A DNA stretch of 64,000 bases. It comes from Pleurocapsa minor GSE-CHR-MK 17-07R. GTDB taxonomy: Bacteria > Chloroflexota > Anaerolineae > Aggregatilineales > Phototrophicaceae. Below the pieces are notes generated by a model. The model had not been told where the DNA came from. It saw nothing but the letters and a program-made list of their open reading frames with translations, and did no database searches. Position numbers and translations under genes: made by a program. The stretch lies in NCBI GenBank assembly GCA_019359125.1, contig JAHHHY010000003.1, positions 124,001 through 188,000 on the forward strand, in the 5' to 3' direction. How positions within the stretch are numbered: position 1 is the stretch's first letter; each line of letters begins with the position of its first letter. Shown in pieces: positions 17,804 to 28,922 of this stretch.

Positions 17804-19996
17804 TCAGGCGGCCGAGAGATCCAGCCGGCGCAGCAGCTGCGCATTGAAAGCTACGACGACCGTACTCACCGTCATGAAGAGCGCGCCCACAGCCGGGTCG
17901 AGCACGATGCCGAATGGCGCCAGCACCCCCATGGCCAGCGGGATTGCCACCACGTTATAGCCCGTCGCCCAGATCAGATTCTCGATCATCTTGCGATAGC
18001 TGGCGCGGCTGAGGCGGATAATCCGCACGATATCCATCGGGTTGGAGCGCACCAGGATGATGCCGGCGCTTTCGATCGCCACATCCGTGCCCGCGCCGAT
18101 AGCGATGCCCACGTCCGCCGTCACCAGCGCCGGCGCATCATTCACACCGTCGCCAACCATCGCGACCTTATTGCCGCCGCGTTGCAGCTCACGCACCTTG
18201 TCGGCCTTGTGTTCGGGCAGCACCTGGGCAAAGGTGGTGTCGATGTTCAGCTCACGCGCCACAGCCTGCGCCACGGCTTCGCTGTCACCCGTCAGCATGG
18301 CGACCTTCAGGCCCATGTCGTGCAGCATCTTCACAGCGGCGCGGCTTTCCTCACGGATGACATCGGCGATGGTAAAGGCCGCGACAACTAGCTTTTCAGT
18401 CGTCAGATAGATGACGGCCTGCCCGGCAGCTTCGGCCGTGCGCTGGAGCGACTGGATCGCCGCCGGCGTCGTCACGCTGATCTGCTCGATCATGCGCGGG
18501 CCGCCGATGTAGTAGCGCGTCCCATCGACCTGCGCCGTCACGCCGCGCCCGGGCAGACTCTCGAAATCCGTGACCACTGCGGGCGACGTGCCCCGTGTTT
18601 CCGCATAGGCGCGGATGGCGGCCGCCACGATGTGCTCGCTGTCCCCCTCCAGGCCCGCCGCGATACGCAGCGCATCCGTCTCAGCCAGCCCGTCCGCCGC
18701 AAACCCGACAACACCCTGTTCGCCGCGGGTCAGCGTGCCCGTCTTGTCGAAAATGATCGTATTCAGGTCTTTGGCGCGCTCCAGGGCGAGACGCTGGCGC
18801 ACCAGCAGGCCATTACGGGCCGACAGCGTCGTCGAGATGGAAACGACCAGCGGCACCGCCAGGCCCAACGCGTGCGGGCACGCGATCACCAGCACGGTGA
18901 CCATATTCTTCACCGCATCGGCCAGGCTGCCTGTAATGAGCAGCCAGCCAAAGAAGGTGATGACACCGGCCGCAATCGCGATGATCGTCAGGTAGAACGC
19001 GGCCCGCTGGGCCAGCGTCTGGGCGCGCGACTGGCTCTTCTGGGCGTCCTCCACCAGGCGCATGATGCCTGCCAGCGCCGTGCCCTCACCCACCTTGTCG
19101 ATCTGAACGCGCAGCGAACCGGAGCCGTTGACCGTGCCGCCAATCACGCGGTCACCGACGACCTTGTGCAGCGGGCGGCTTTCGCCCGTGATCATGGCCT
19201 CGTTGACGCTGCTGGCGCCATCCACCACCAGGCCGTCGGACGGGATACCCGCGCCGGGGCGAACCAGCACGCGGTCGCCAACCGCCAGCGCGCTCACCAT
19301 GACCGTTTCCGTCGCGCCGGACTCAGTGATGCGTTCAGCGGTATCGGGCAGCAGGCGGGCCAGCTCGCGCAGCGCGCCCTGCGCCTGGCTGACACTGCGC
19401 AGCTCAATCCAGTGGCCCAGCAGCATCACACTGATGAGCGTGGCCAGCTCCCAGAAGAAGTCCATCGCAGGCATCATGGCGCCCATGCCCATCGAGTCCT
19501 GCGGCGGGAAGAAGAAAATGCCCATGCTATACAGGTAGGCCGTGGTGATGGCCACGCTGATCAGGGTCATCATGCCGGGCTGGCGAATCGACAGCTCGGT
19601 GCGCGCCATGCCCAGGAACGGCAGGCCGCCGTACAGGAAAATGATCGTGCCCAGCACAGGCGCGATCCACTCGCTGCCCGGAAACTGCGGCATGGTGAAC
19701 CCCAGCCAGCCCTGCACCATCGGGGAATACAGCACCACGATCAGCGTCAGCGGCAGCACCGCGAAGAAGCGATTGCGCATCATGCTGGTGTGGCCTTCAT
19801 GCATGACGCCGTGGCCTGCATGGGCATCGTGCCCGCCGTGGCCATTATGGTCGCTATGCGCTGCATTCTCACTGTGGGCAGACATGTCGTGGCCGTCGTG
19901 TGCGTGATGATCGTGGCCGTGCATCTCATGGGTCATCGCGGCATGGTCATGCGCATCATGTCCGTACGCGACGGGTGATTTCGTAAGCTCAGTCAT
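17804..19996 (-). CDS. copB: CopB-type copper-exporting P1B-3 ATPase
   Basis: A 730-residue P-type ATPase. The first 70 residues hold about 19 histidines in GH/DH repeats, a metal-binding tail typical of CopB. The helix-4 metal site is CPH ([12 protein letters not shown]), the P1B-3 signature; TGES, DKTGTLT, and [10 protein letters not shown] are intact. This subgroup exports copper (Cu2+ or Cu+) from the cytoplasm. GAGGTG precedes the start ATG. No copper chaperone or CopY/CueR regulator is adjacent. Confidence 0.93.
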   Translation of the reverse strand: MTELTKSPVAYGHDAHDHAAMTHEMHGHDHHAHDGHDMSAHSENAAHSDHNGHGGHDAHAGHGVMHEGHTSMMRNRFFAVLPLTLIVVLYSPMVQGWLGFTMPQFPGSEWIAPVLGTIIFLYGGLPFLGMARTELSIRQPGMMTLISVAITTAYLYSMGIFFFPPQDSMGMGAMMPAMDFFWELATLISVMLLGHWIELRSVSQAQGALRELARLLPDTAERITESGATETVMVSALAVGDRVLVRPGAGIPSDGLVVDGASSVNEAMITGESRPLHKVVGDRVIGGTVNGSGSLRVQIDKVGEGTALAGIMRLVEDAQKSQSRAQTLAQRAAFYLTIIAIAAGVITFFGWLLITGSLADAVKNMVTVLVIACPHALGLAVPLVVSISTTLSARNGLLVRQRLALERAKDLNTIIFDKTGTLTRGEQGVVGFAADGLAETDALRIAAGLEGDSEHIVAAAIRAYAETRGTSPAVVTDFESLPGRGVTAQVDGTRYYIGGPRMIEQISVTTPAAIQSLQRTAEAAGQAVIYLTTEKLVVAAFTIADVIREESRAAVKMLHDMGLKVAMLTGDSEAVAQAVARELNIDTTFAQVLPEHKADKVRELQRGGNKVAMVGDGVNDAPALVTADVGIAIGAGTDVAIESAGIILVRSNPMDIVRIIRLSRASYRKMIENLIWATGYNVVAIPLAMGVLAPFGIVLDPAVGALFMTVSTVVVAFNAQLLRRLDLSAA

Positions 19997-20096
19997 TCTG
20001 ACACCTCATTGCTTCGTTCAAAACTGATACGTTCATTATGCGGACATAACGCCAGCCTGACGATGCGCCAAATGACGTATATTTCAGCCTGTGTAA

Positions 20097-20128
20097 TCAA
20101 AAACGCCGGAGCGGTGAGGCTCCGGCGT
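20097..20128 (-). terminator. Rho-independent terminator of the NmrA-like gene
   Basis: On the minus strand, a 10-bp perfect stem (ACGCCGGAGC / GCTCCGGCGT, 20103-20128) with a 6-base loop is followed by TTTTT. It lies 20 bp after the NmrA-like stop codon. Confidence 0.85.
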
Positions 20129-20148
20129 CATGTGCGGAAATTCGGGGA

Positions 20149-21060
20149 CTAGCGCTGCGCCTGTGCCTGCGGGCTGAGGGGCACAGCAAACTGTTCGGCC
20201 CAGTCTGCGACGCTCGTCATGGTGACGGGCAGCTTTTCCAGCACCGGGGCCATATCCGTCCACATCGGGATCAGGTCGGCCTTCTCGCGCTGCCATTCAT
20301 ACGAGGTCTTCGCGCCTGCCCCGGCACCCGGCCCAAACAGGTTGTCGAGGATGGCGGCGAAATCGTCCAGCGCCAGCTCGCTGTAGGTGATCGTGCGCCC
20401 CAGCCCCTCAGAGACGCGGGCAGCCAGTGCCGGGCCGGTCAGGTTCTCGACACCGCTGACCATGAAGCGGGCAGGCGCCAGCTCAGGGCGTTCCAGCGCA
20501 GCGACGACCAGCGCGCCCACGTCTGCCGTGGCCATCCAGCCAATCGGCGCCTGAGCGGCGGCCGGATACGTCAGCAGGTCGCGCTCGGCCACATTGGGCG
20601 CCGTCCACGGCCCCAGCAGATTCTCCAGATAGGCGGTCGGCTCGATGGTGATGTACGGCACACCGCTGGCCTTCAGCCCGTCGATCACGTCGCTGCGCAG
20701 GTCAAACATCGGATTATCCACCCGCTGGTTCAGCACCGTGCCGCTGGTGTTGTACACAATCAGCTTCACACCCGCGCTGCGTGCCGCTTCGATGGCGTTA
20801 TGCGCACCCTGTAATGCATGCAGCGGATTCGGCAGCGAGAACGGCAGCATAAACGCGACAGCGTCCATACCCGTGCTGGCGGCCTTCAGGCTGTCCGCAT
20901 CCAGCAGATCGCCGATAACCACTTTTGCCCCGTGCGCCACAAAGCCAGCGGCCTTGTCGGGATGGCGCGTCAGCAGAAATGGCTCATGACCGCGCTCCAG
21001 CAGCGCATGCACCACTGCCCCGCCCTGCGAACCCGTGGAACCGTAAACCAATACTTTCAT
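20149..21060 (-). CDS. NmrA-family NAD(P)-binding protein
   Basis: A 303-residue atypical short-chain dehydrogenase. The nucleotide-binding motif is VYGSTGSQGGAVVHALL at the N-terminus. The catalytic Tyr/Lys pair of classical SDRs is not evident, as in NmrA-like sensors and quinone reductases of the QorB type. It is divergent from an HxlR regulator, a very common pairing in which HxlR controls an electrophile- or redox-responsive reductase. The substrate is unknown. Confidence 0.85.
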   Translation of the reverse strand: MKVLVYGSTGSQGGAVVHALLERGHEPFLLTRHPDKAAGFVAHGAKVVIGDLLDADSLKAASTGMDAVAFMLPFSLPNPLHALQGAHNAIEAARSAGVKLIVYNTSGTVLNQRVDNPMFDLRSDVIDGLKASGVPYITIEPTAYLENLLGPWTAPNVAERDLLTYPAAAQAPIGWMATADVGALVVAALERPELAPARFMVSGVENLTGPALAARVSEGLGRTITYSELALDDFAAILDNLFGPGAGAGAKTSYEWQREKADLIPMWTDMAPVLEKLPVTMTSVADWAEQFAVPLSPQAQAQR

Positions 21061-21188
21061 CGTGATTTCACTCCAGCATCAATGCCAGGTCATCCGTCAA
21101 TATGTACACTATGGCGGATATGCATTATCCTGTATAGTACGCAGTATTGGCCAACATAGTCCTAAAAATCATCCTATTGGAGGATGTC
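21061..21188. promoter_or_regulatory. Divergent NmrA/HxlR promoter region
   Basis: The 128 bp between the two divergent genes holds TATAGT (21133-21138), a likely plus-strand -10, and two GTAC half-sites (GTACACTAT at 21104, GTATAGTAC at 21132) that could be HxlR contacts. No -35 is convincing. GGAGG (21179-21183) is the ribosome binding site of the HxlR gene. Confidence 0.4.
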
Positions 21189-21539
21189 ATGCACGAACAG
21201 GAACAACAATGCGCGCCAGCGCCCACGCGCTGCCCGGTTGAAACCACGCTGGAAGTGATCGGGGGAAAATGGAAGCCGCTGATCGTGTATTACCTGTCCA
21301 ATGGCACGAAGCGCTTCAATGAGTTGCAGCGCATGCTGCCCCAGGTCACACGCCAGATGCTGACGCAGCATTTGCGCGAGCTGGAAGCGGACGGCATCGT
21401 GCACCGCGAGATATACGCGCAGGTGCCGCCAAAAGTAGAGTATTCGCTGACGGAACTGGGCGAGACGGTGCGGCCGATGCTGGAGACCATGGTGGCGTGG
21501 GGCGCACAGTATGAGGCGCGCCAGCAGTCTGCACCGTGA
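21189..21539 (+). CDS. HxlR-family transcriptional regulator
   Basis: A 116-residue MarR-like winged helix protein. The start at 21189 is set by GGAGG five bases upstream; an in-frame ATG at 21147 lacks a binding site. Signatures are CPVETTLEVIGGKWKPLIVY, RFNELQRMLP and TRQMLTQHLRELEADGIV. Cysteines in the N-terminal segment (QQC, TRC) may serve redox sensing, as in HypR-type members. It probably controls the divergent NmrA-like gene. Confidence 0.92.
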   Translation: MHEQEQQCAPAPTRCPVETTLEVIGGKWKPLIVYYLSNGTKRFNELQRMLPQVTRQMLTQHLRELEADGIVHREIYAQVPPKVEYSLTELGETVRPMLETMVAWGAQYEARQQSAP

Positions 21540-21560
21540 CGCGCCCGTGCATCAATCAGG

Positions 21561-22007
21561 CTATGAAGCGGTCGGCTCGCCGCACCATTTGTATTCGCCA
21601 TCTTCCTGCGTGACGGCATAGGTCGCCAGCGGGAAATCACGGTTCTCGCCCCCATAGACCGCTGTAATGCGCCCGGTGCAGGTCACCGTCGCGCCACCTG
21701 CGTCGCTGGCGCACGACATCTCTTCCAGCGCGGCCTGCACCGCGTTGAACGACAGCGTCTCGGCATCGATGCGGCTTTCCAGAGCGGCGCAGATATTCGC
21801 GGCCACGCCCTCGCGGTCGCCCGCGACTTTTGCGGTCAGATACGCCTCCACGGCCAACGCAGCCGCGTCATCGGCGGGCGGCGCAACTGCCGAATCAGGG
21901 GCCTGTGCCCCTTCCGGCGCGGAGGTTGGGGCAGCAGCGCCCCCGCCACAAGCCGCCAGCAGCAGCGTTAATCCCAGCAGCAAAACAAACGTCAGCACAT
22001 TTTTCAT
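21561..22007 (-). CDS. Lipoprotein of unknown function
   Basis: A 148-residue protein. The ATG at 22007 was chosen because GGGGGA precedes it and it directly opens a lipoprotein signal peptide (MKNVLTFVLLLGLTLLLAAC). The lipobox is LLAAC. After an Ala/Pro linker comes an alpha+beta domain with an AVEAYLTAKVAGD opening, similar in style to NTF2-like or DUF4878-type domains. It could be the last gene of the SGNH/MBOAT operon upstream, from which it is separated by 103 bp of simple sequence. Confidence 0.7.
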   Translation of the reverse strand: MKNVLTFVLLLGLTLLLAACGGGAAAPTSAPEGAQAPDSAVAPPADDAAALAVEAYLTAKVAGDREGVAANICAALESRIDAETLSFNAVQAALEEMSCASDAGGATVTCTGRITAVYGGENRDFPLATYAVTQEDGEYKWCGEPTAS

Positions 22008-22042
22008 CTCAGTCCCCCGGAAACGGGCCGCTATACGCCCCG

Positions 22043-22103
22043 TCACTCATCACGCATTACTCATCATTCATCACTCAGTACTCATTGCTCAGTACTCAGT
22101 ACT
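22043..22103. repeat. Degenerate simple repeat (ACTCATCA / CTCAGTACT)
   Basis: A run of imperfect 6-9 base units, first CACTCATCA-like and then CTCAGTACT-like, fills the gap between the SH3-SGNH hydrolase and the lipoprotein. No gene or clear hairpin terminator was seen in it. Confidence 0.55.
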
Positions 22104-22110
22104 GTCTCTT

Positions 22111-23289
22111 TCACCCTGACGCGGTCGGCACTGCCTCCGGCGTTGGGGCGGTCAGCGGCGCGACGGCCTGCTGAATCTGCCCCAGCGTGACCAGCGAGAA
22201 CAGGTTGTGCAGCGCCACGCCCGAATAGGCATCGTTGCCGCCGTCGTAAAACAGGTAGTCATAGCCGGAATACGTCAAGTGGATGTTGTCGATGTCCAGC
22301 CCGTAATTGGGCAGCGAACGCGCACCCGCCCACAGGTTAATCAGCGGCACCTGAAGCTCATTGGCCAGCGCGATCAGCTGGCGATTGAAGTTGATGGCCT
22401 GCGCCTGATACTGGTCATTCGGGTGGATGCTGAACAGGTTGAGCACCGGAATTACCCCTGCTTCCATCGTCTGCATCACGATGGCGCGCATCTGCTGGCC
22501 AAAGCCGACATCGGTGATGGCGCGCACATCGTTGGGGCCAAACATGATGAAGGCCACCACCGGCCGCTTGACGCGATACTCGCAGGTCAGCGGCGTCTCG
22601 CCGGGCTGACAGCCCAACTCGGGATTGGCCCACATCGGGTCGACCACGGCGAAGCTGCTCAGGCCGATGCTGGCTGCCGCGCTGGGCAGCGCCATACTCG
22701 CGCCATACTGGTTGATAATCGGCGTCAGGAAGTCGAAGGCGCTGAGTGCGCGTGACGGATGGGCCATCGGCGTCAGGTATTCGTCCGACGCGACCAGGCT
22801 GTCGCCCACCTTGGTGATCACGTTGGGCAGATTGCCCAGCGCCTGCCCCCGTGCATACACGTCCAGCATCGCCTGGCTGATACCCGCCGGCACATAAGGC
22901 ACAGCATACAGCTCACGCTGAGAAAAAGTGGCCGAATATTCGGGATTATTGTCGGGCATCGGGTTGATCGGCACCTGGCTGAAAGCCAGCGACGCGCGCT
23001 CGTTCAGGTAGCCGGACAAAATCCAGCCCTCGCGGTAGACGAAGCCATTGGCATCGACCATCTGGATGCGCACCCAGTTGCCGGCGCGGTTGCGCTCGAC
23101 CAGCAGCACGGGTTGGTCGGCATACAGCGTGCCCACCTGCGGGTTGGCCGGGCCGGGGCCCGCGAAAATATAGGCCTCGCGAAACGTCGTCACGGTAGGC
23201 GGGCTGAACGGCGCGACCTGGGCCAGCACACCAATCGCGCCGGTCAGGCAGGCCAGCGCGATCACAAACATCAGAAAACGAGCTTTCAC
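22111..23289 (-). CDS. Secreted SH3-SGNH hydrolase
   Basis: A 392-residue protein. A GTG start (23289) after AGGATA opens a signal peptide (KARFLMFVIALACL); the frame extends further upstream into the previous gene without a binding site. An SH3-like domain follows (residues about 35-100; GWILSGYLN), then an SGNH/GDSL hydrolase fold: GDS (nucleophile block I, KVGDSLV), GPND (block III), and DNIH (block V). It is the last clear gene of the Dlt-like operon. Two close paralogues lie in the same operon (23306 and 28922). Likely an extracytoplasmic esterase or acyltransferase on a surface polymer. Confidence 0.82.
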   Translation of the reverse strand: MKARFLMFVIALACLTGAIGVLAQVAPFSPPTVTTFREAYIFAGPGPANPQVGTLYADQPVLLVERNRAGNWVRIQMVDANGFVYREGWILSGYLNERASLAFSQVPINPMPDNNPEYSATFSQRELYAVPYVPAGISQAMLDVYARGQALGNLPNVITKVGDSLVASDEYLTPMAHPSRALSAFDFLTPIINQYGASMALPSAAASIGLSSFAVVDPMWANPELGCQPGETPLTCEYRVKRPVVAFIMFGPNDVRAITDVGFGQQMRAIVMQTMEAGVIPVLNLFSIHPNDQYQAQAINFNRQLIALANELQVPLINLWAGARSLPNYGLDIDNIHLTYSGYDYLFYDGGNDAYSGVALHNLFSLVTLGQIQQAVAPLTAPTPEAVPTASG

Positions 23290-23305
23290 AAAACGATATC
23301 CTGGT

Positions 23306-24187
23306 CTAATTTGGCGGAAGGCTGCTCTGCCACACATCATACAGCGTTTGCAGGCCGGTCAGGTTGCGGGCCACATAGCCATACTGCAAATTTTCCGGAC
23401 TGAACACAGCCGCGACCTGCGGGCGACCGCCCGGCGGACTGGATGGATGCAGATTATCCCACGCCAGGCCGTAATCCGGCAGGGTGTTCATCACCGCGGC
23501 ATAGTCCCACAGCGGCAGATTATAGCGCGCCGTCAGCTCGCGCACGTGGTCATTGAAGCGATAAATCGTCTCTGGCATGTCAGGGCGCATGGGGATGGTG
23601 CTGAACACGGGAATCACGCCCCAGTCCAGCGAAATCTGCATGATGCGCTCCAGGTAAAACACATATTCTTCGGGCGTCAGATAGCTGGCATCGTTGGTGC
23701 CAAACATAATCAGCGCGATCTGCGGGCTCATGATGCGAAATTCGCATTCCAGCGGCTTTTCGCCCGGCTGGCAGACTTCAGGATCGGCCAGCTCCGGCTC
23801 CAGCGCGCCCCACGACGCCCAGCCCACACCCGCCGCCAGCGATTCATGCGTGAAGGCGGTCTCGCGGTTGGGCCCGGTGATGGCATAGTTGAAATGGTCA
23901 ATCGCTGGCTCCAGATAGCCATACGGCCCCAGGTCATAAGTGCCCCAGCCGAACGGATGCATGAAGCTCAGGTTGACGCTGATGCTGTCGCCCACCTTCG
24001 AGAAGACGTTGTCGCGGTTGCCATAGGCCTGCCCGACCGAGCGAATCACGCGCAGGTTGTTCACCACCGCCTCGCTGTACGGGGAGACATACGGCGCGGG
24101 CGCGTCCTGCCCCAGCGCGGCCGCGCCGATCAGCAGTGTCCCTGCCAATGCCCCTGCGGCGATGATGCCCGTGCGTAATGCTGTCAT
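23306..24187 (-). CDS. Secreted SGNH hydrolase
   Basis: A 293-residue protein. The ATG at 24187 follows GGGAGAAG; the in-frame GTG at 24202 has no site. An N-terminal signal peptide (TALRTGIIAAGALAGTLL) precedes an SGNH fold with KVGDSIS, MFGTND and DNLH, the same blocks as its two neighbours' paralogues. It has no SH3 or LysM module. The gap to the next gene downstream is 16 bp and to the ligase upstream 19 bp, so it is part of the same transcript. Confidence 0.82.
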   Translation of the reverse strand: MTALRTGIIAAGALAGTLLIGAAALGQDAPAPYVSPYSEAVVNNLRVIRSVGQAYGNRDNVFSKVGDSISVNLSFMHPFGWGTYDLGPYGYLEPAIDHFNYAITGPNRETAFTHESLAAGVGWASWGALEPELADPEVCQPGEKPLECEFRIMSPQIALIMFGTNDASYLTPEEYVFYLERIMQISLDWGVIPVFSTIPMRPDMPETIYRFNDHVRELTARYNLPLWDYAAVMNTLPDYGLAWDNLHPSSPPGGRPQVAAVFSPENLQYGYVARNLTGLQTLYDVWQSSLPPN

Positions 24188-24206
24188 GCGTGCTTCTCCC
24201 ACTCAC

Positions 24207-25964
<1,758 letters not shown>

Positions 25965-25966
25965 CG

Positions 25967-26218
25967 TCAGCGGTTGTCACGCAGAATGCGCGCCACCATC
26001 AGGTTCAGCGTGTCCATCTTCGCCACCGTCAGGTCCGGGTCGGGGATATACACGCCAAATTCCTGCTCGGCAAATACACCGATTTCGGCCAGCGCGAACG
26101 AGTCGATCAGGCCGCTGCTGCACACGCCCTCGGCATCGTCCAGCGGATAAGACGCGTTGCGGATCAGTTCTTTGGTGATAAACGCACGCAGCTTTGCGCG
26201 CACTTCAGCTTCCTGCAT
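25967..26218 (-). CDS. Acyl carrier protein (DltC-like position)
   Basis: An 83-residue carrier protein. The ATG at 26218 is preceded by GAGGAAG and overlaps the end of the DltD-like gene by 14 bases. The phosphopantetheine site is SSGLIDSFALAE with Ser40, and the overall helical pattern is that of a type II carrier protein. It would be loaded by the adjacent ligase and present the acyl group to the MBOAT protein at the membrane. Confidence 0.88.
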   Translation of the reverse strand: MQEAEVRAKLRAFITKELIRNASYPLDDAEGVCSSGLIDSFALAEIGVFAEQEFGVYIPDPDLTVAKMDTLNLMVARILRDNR

Positions 26219-27356
26219 CAGCTTCCTCTTGTATAGCGGCCACAAACGGAACCACGGCCTCGCACAGGGCGCGGCTGCCCGCGGGCGTCAGGTGGACCGG
26301 ACTGTCGGTGAATTCAGCGGGCGCGACGGCATCCCACAGGTCGGCATACGGCCAGCCTTCTGCCGCAGCCGCGTCGCCCAGCAGGGCGCGATACTGGTCA
26401 TAGGACCAGCGCGGATACCAGAAATTATAGCGCACGTCGCTGTTCTGCCCGTCCGCGATAAAAATCGGCTCGTTGACCAGCAGCAGCGGCACCCGCGCCT
26501 GCCCGGTCAGCGACGCGCCAGCGCGCAGCACGTCCAGCGCCAGAATGTCGTCATTCAGCGTGGCATCGGGGTTCAGCCCCTGCCACGTCGCATCCTCGTC
26601 AAAGTCATTCGAGCGCGGCGTGTATTCGCCGTAGACCTGGTCGATGCCGGTATGCGTCCAGGCGACGCCATAGGCCTGCAGGCGCAGCCAGTCCGCCAGC
26701 GCACGCCGCTGTCCAATCAGCGTGCGCCCGATGAAATCCGTCTCGACGAAGCGCGGGTCCAGCGGGTCAAAGCCCAGGCCGAAGCGCTCTATCAGCGGGC
26801 GAACCCGCGCCGGATTATTAGCGACGATGGGCGCGTCTAACTGGCGTTCGCGCGGCAGGCTTTCCAGCGTGACCAGCCACATGATCGCGTCGGGCTGATA
26901 GGCCAGCGCGGCCTCCAGCAGCAGCAGGTCTTTCAGCGCGCTCATGGTGGGATAGCCGACGTTATAGAATCGCGTGCCGGGCAGTTGTTCGGTCAGGCAG
27001 GCGGGCAGCGTGTCGCGGTTTTCCAGCAGCACGCCCCACACGGACGAATCGCCCAGCACGATGACGCGCCGGGCATCCGGGCGCGGCCCGGCCAGCGTGT
27101 GGCTGGCGAACATGGCGTTCAGGTCAAACAGGCTGAGGTTATAGGCGGCAGGATCCTCGCCATACGGCAGACGCTCACGCCCGGCCAGCAGCCCGTTATA
27201 CAGCGAGACGCGCCCGAGCGCGGGCACCGGGTCTGCCAGCACAAAAGCCAGGTTGAGCAGCACAAACAGGGCCAGCGCCTTGCCCAGCACGCGCGCCAAA
27301 AAGCCCCAGGTATAGCCGCCGTCGGTCAGCCATTTCCAGCCCGGCATCGCGCTCAT
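26205..27356 (-). CDS. DltD/AlgX-like membrane-anchored SGNH protein
   Basis: A 383-residue protein. The ATG at 27356 overlaps the MBOAT stop (ATGA). One N-terminal membrane anchor (VLGKALALFVLLNLAFVLA) precedes an SGNH-like domain with VIVLGDSSVWG (Ser block) and SPVHLTPAGS near the C-terminus (His block). The order anchor-SGNH next to an MBOAT gene is that of DltD with DltB, or AlgJ/AlgX with AlgI. It likely completes acyl transfer to an extracellular polymer. Confidence 0.8.
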   Translation of the reverse strand: MSAMPGWKWLTDGGYTWGFLARVLGKALALFVLLNLAFVLADPVPALGRVSLYNGLLAGRERLPYGEDPAAYNLSLFDLNAMFASHTLAGPRPDARRVIVLGDSSVWGVLLENRDTLPACLTEQLPGTRFYNVGYPTMSALKDLLLLEAALAYQPDAIMWLVTLESLPRERQLDAPIVANNPARVRPLIERFGLGFDPLDPRFVETDFIGRTLIGQRRALADWLRLQAYGVAWTHTGIDQVYGEYTPRSNDFDEDATWQGLNPDATLNDDILALDVLRAGASLTGQARVPLLLVNEPIFIADGQNSDVRYNFWYPRWSYDQYRALLGDAAAAEGWPYADLWDAVAPAEFTDSPVHLTPAGSRALCEAVVPFVAAIQEEADAGS

Positions 27357-28795
27357 GCCCCACCCCCGATGCCAAACAGCGCGGCAAAGACGCGCAGCCC
27401 CTGGCCGATATCCGGCAGGGCGAACCACACCCAGCCCAGGGCGACAAAATGGAACGTCAGCAGCGTCCCCACGACATGCCAGGCGCGGCGGCGGCCGTCG
27501 CTCAGGCCGCGATACCAGGCGCGCGTGCGGTCGGTCCACAGCTTATGGGCGAACAGGCCCAGCGCGTGCCATGCACCCCACAGCAGGAACGGCAGCGTGA
27601 TGCCGTGCCACAGCCCGATCACGATGAAGGTCGCCGCAGTCGCGCTGAAGATAATCACGTAGTTGCCCGGCTTGGGCTTGCGCTTCAGCAGCGCGCGCGA
27701 CAGGGGCGAATAGATGTAAAAGCGGCCCCAGTCGCTGAGCGATTTATGCCAGCTCTGCCAGAAAATGGTCAGGTTTTGCTTCAGGTACGGCCGGTCGAAA
27801 TTCTCCGGAAGCTGCACGCCAAACAGCAGGCCAATGCCAATGGCGATGTCGGTATAACCGCTGAAGTCGAAGAACAGCCGGAACGCATACGCGTACAGCA
27901 GCACCCAGGTCGCGCCTGCGCCATCGGCCTGCGAGGCCGTCAGCGGGCCCAGGCTGAAGATCGCCAGCGTGTCGGCAATCACGAACTTCTTGAACAGCCC
28001 GACGGCGATGCGCCCCAGCGCGGTCGTGATGCGCGCCGGGTCACGCAGGCGCGCTTCGGCCAGCCCGGCCACGGCAGCGCCATGATTCTCGGCGCGGTCG
28101 ATCGGGCCGGCCACCAGCGCGGGCGTGAAAATCACATACGAGAGATAGTCGCGGAAGCCGAGCGCGGGCAGGATGCCCGTCTGCCGGTCGCGCAGCGTGT
28201 GTATCAGGCGAAAGGCGATATACGAGAAGCCCAGCCAGCCCAGGTCAACCGGCGAGGCCAGCGCGGCATCCTGCCCGGTGGTGCTTCTGGCCAGCCCGGC
28301 CAGCGTCGTCGTCAGCGGGGAAAACTTCAGCAGCACGAATAGCCCGGCCAGCACGAACACTCCGGCCAGCAGGCCGCGCCGCGTGCCAGAAGCGAGGCGC
28401 GCCAGCAGCATCCCGGCGATGCTCAAACCAGCGACCAGCGGAATGGTGATTTCAGCGGGCGGCGGACGTGACGTGATTTCCAGCGCGGGCGGCAGCTCGA
28501 TATAGCGCGGCAGCAGCAGCAGCGCGGCGATGCCCGCCGTCAGCGCCAGCGCCAGCCAGTCAGCACGGGTGACGCGTGCATCGGGGGCCAGCGTCAGCCG
28601 CCAGCACAGCGCGACAATCACCAGCGTGAGCGCCGGCAGCGTGTAATCCAGCCAGCGCACGGGCAGCGTCGGCTGAAGCCAGAACAGCCCGACCACGCTG
28701 CCGACCATCAGAAACGTCGGCCGCCAGCGCGCGGGCAGAAACAGCACATACAGCGCGGCGGCTGCCAGAAGGATGCCAATCTGGGGGAAGTCCAC
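27353..28795 (-). CDS. MBOAT-family O-acyltransferase (DltB/AlgI-like)
   Basis: A 480-residue polytopic membrane protein with a GTG start. The conserved MBOAT core is present: DFSGYTDIAIGIGLLFG, FWQSWHKSLSDWGRFYIYSPL (345-365) and GLWHG with the catalytic His397. DltB and AlgI use this fold to carry acyl groups across the membrane. It starts four bases after the stop of a DltX-like microprotein and overlaps the DltD-like gene. The N-terminal 150 residues have extra helices compared with short AlgI proteins. Confidence 0.9.
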   Translation of the reverse strand: MDFPQIGILLAAAALYVLFLPARWRPTFLMVGSVVGLFWLQPTLPVRWLDYTLPALTLVIVALCWRLTLAPDARVTRADWLALALTAGIAALLLLPRYIELPPALEITSRPPPAEITIPLVAGLSIAGMLLARLASGTRRGLLAGVFVLAGLFVLLKFSPLTTTLAGLARSTTGQDAALASPVDLGWLGFSYIAFRLIHTLRDRQTGILPALGFRDYLSYVIFTPALVAGPIDRAENHGAAVAGLAEARLRDPARITTALGRIAVGLFKKFVIADTLAIFSLGPLTASQADGAGATWVLLYAYAFRLFFDFSGYTDIAIGIGLLFGVQLPENFDRPYLKQNLTIFWQSWHKSLSDWGRFYIYSPLSRALLKRKPKPGNYVIIFSATAATFIVIGLWHGITLPFLLWGAWHALGLFAHKLWTDRTRAWYRGLSDGRRRAWHVVGTLLTFHFVALGWVWFALPDIGQGLRVFAALFGIGGGA

Positions 28796-28799
28796 GCGC

Positions 28800-28922
28800 C
28801 TAGAACCCCTGGTAAATCCACTGCGGCGCCGTGCTGGTCGTCACGATCAGCAGCAGTGCCAGCAGCAGGCACAGGCCCAGCGCAAACAGGTTCTCGCGGG
28901 AGAAAAGTCGGCGCATCGGCAT
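28800..28922 (-). CDS. DltX-like membrane microprotein
   Basis: A 40-residue ORF (MPMRRLFSREN at the start, WIYQGF at the end). Its ATG shares one base with the stop of the LysM-SGNH gene (TGATG) and its stop lies four bases before the MBOAT start, so it fills the space exactly. One membrane helix (about residues 11-28) follows a basic N-terminus. The C-terminal IYxxF pattern resembles the conserved end of DltX (FIYNEF type), the microprotein of dlt operons whose C-terminal Tyr is reported to take part in D-alanine transfer. The family call is by position, size, topology and this motif; there is no database support here. Confidence 0.7.
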   Translation of the reverse strand: MPMRRLFSRENLFALGLCLLLALLLIVTTSTAPQWIYQGF

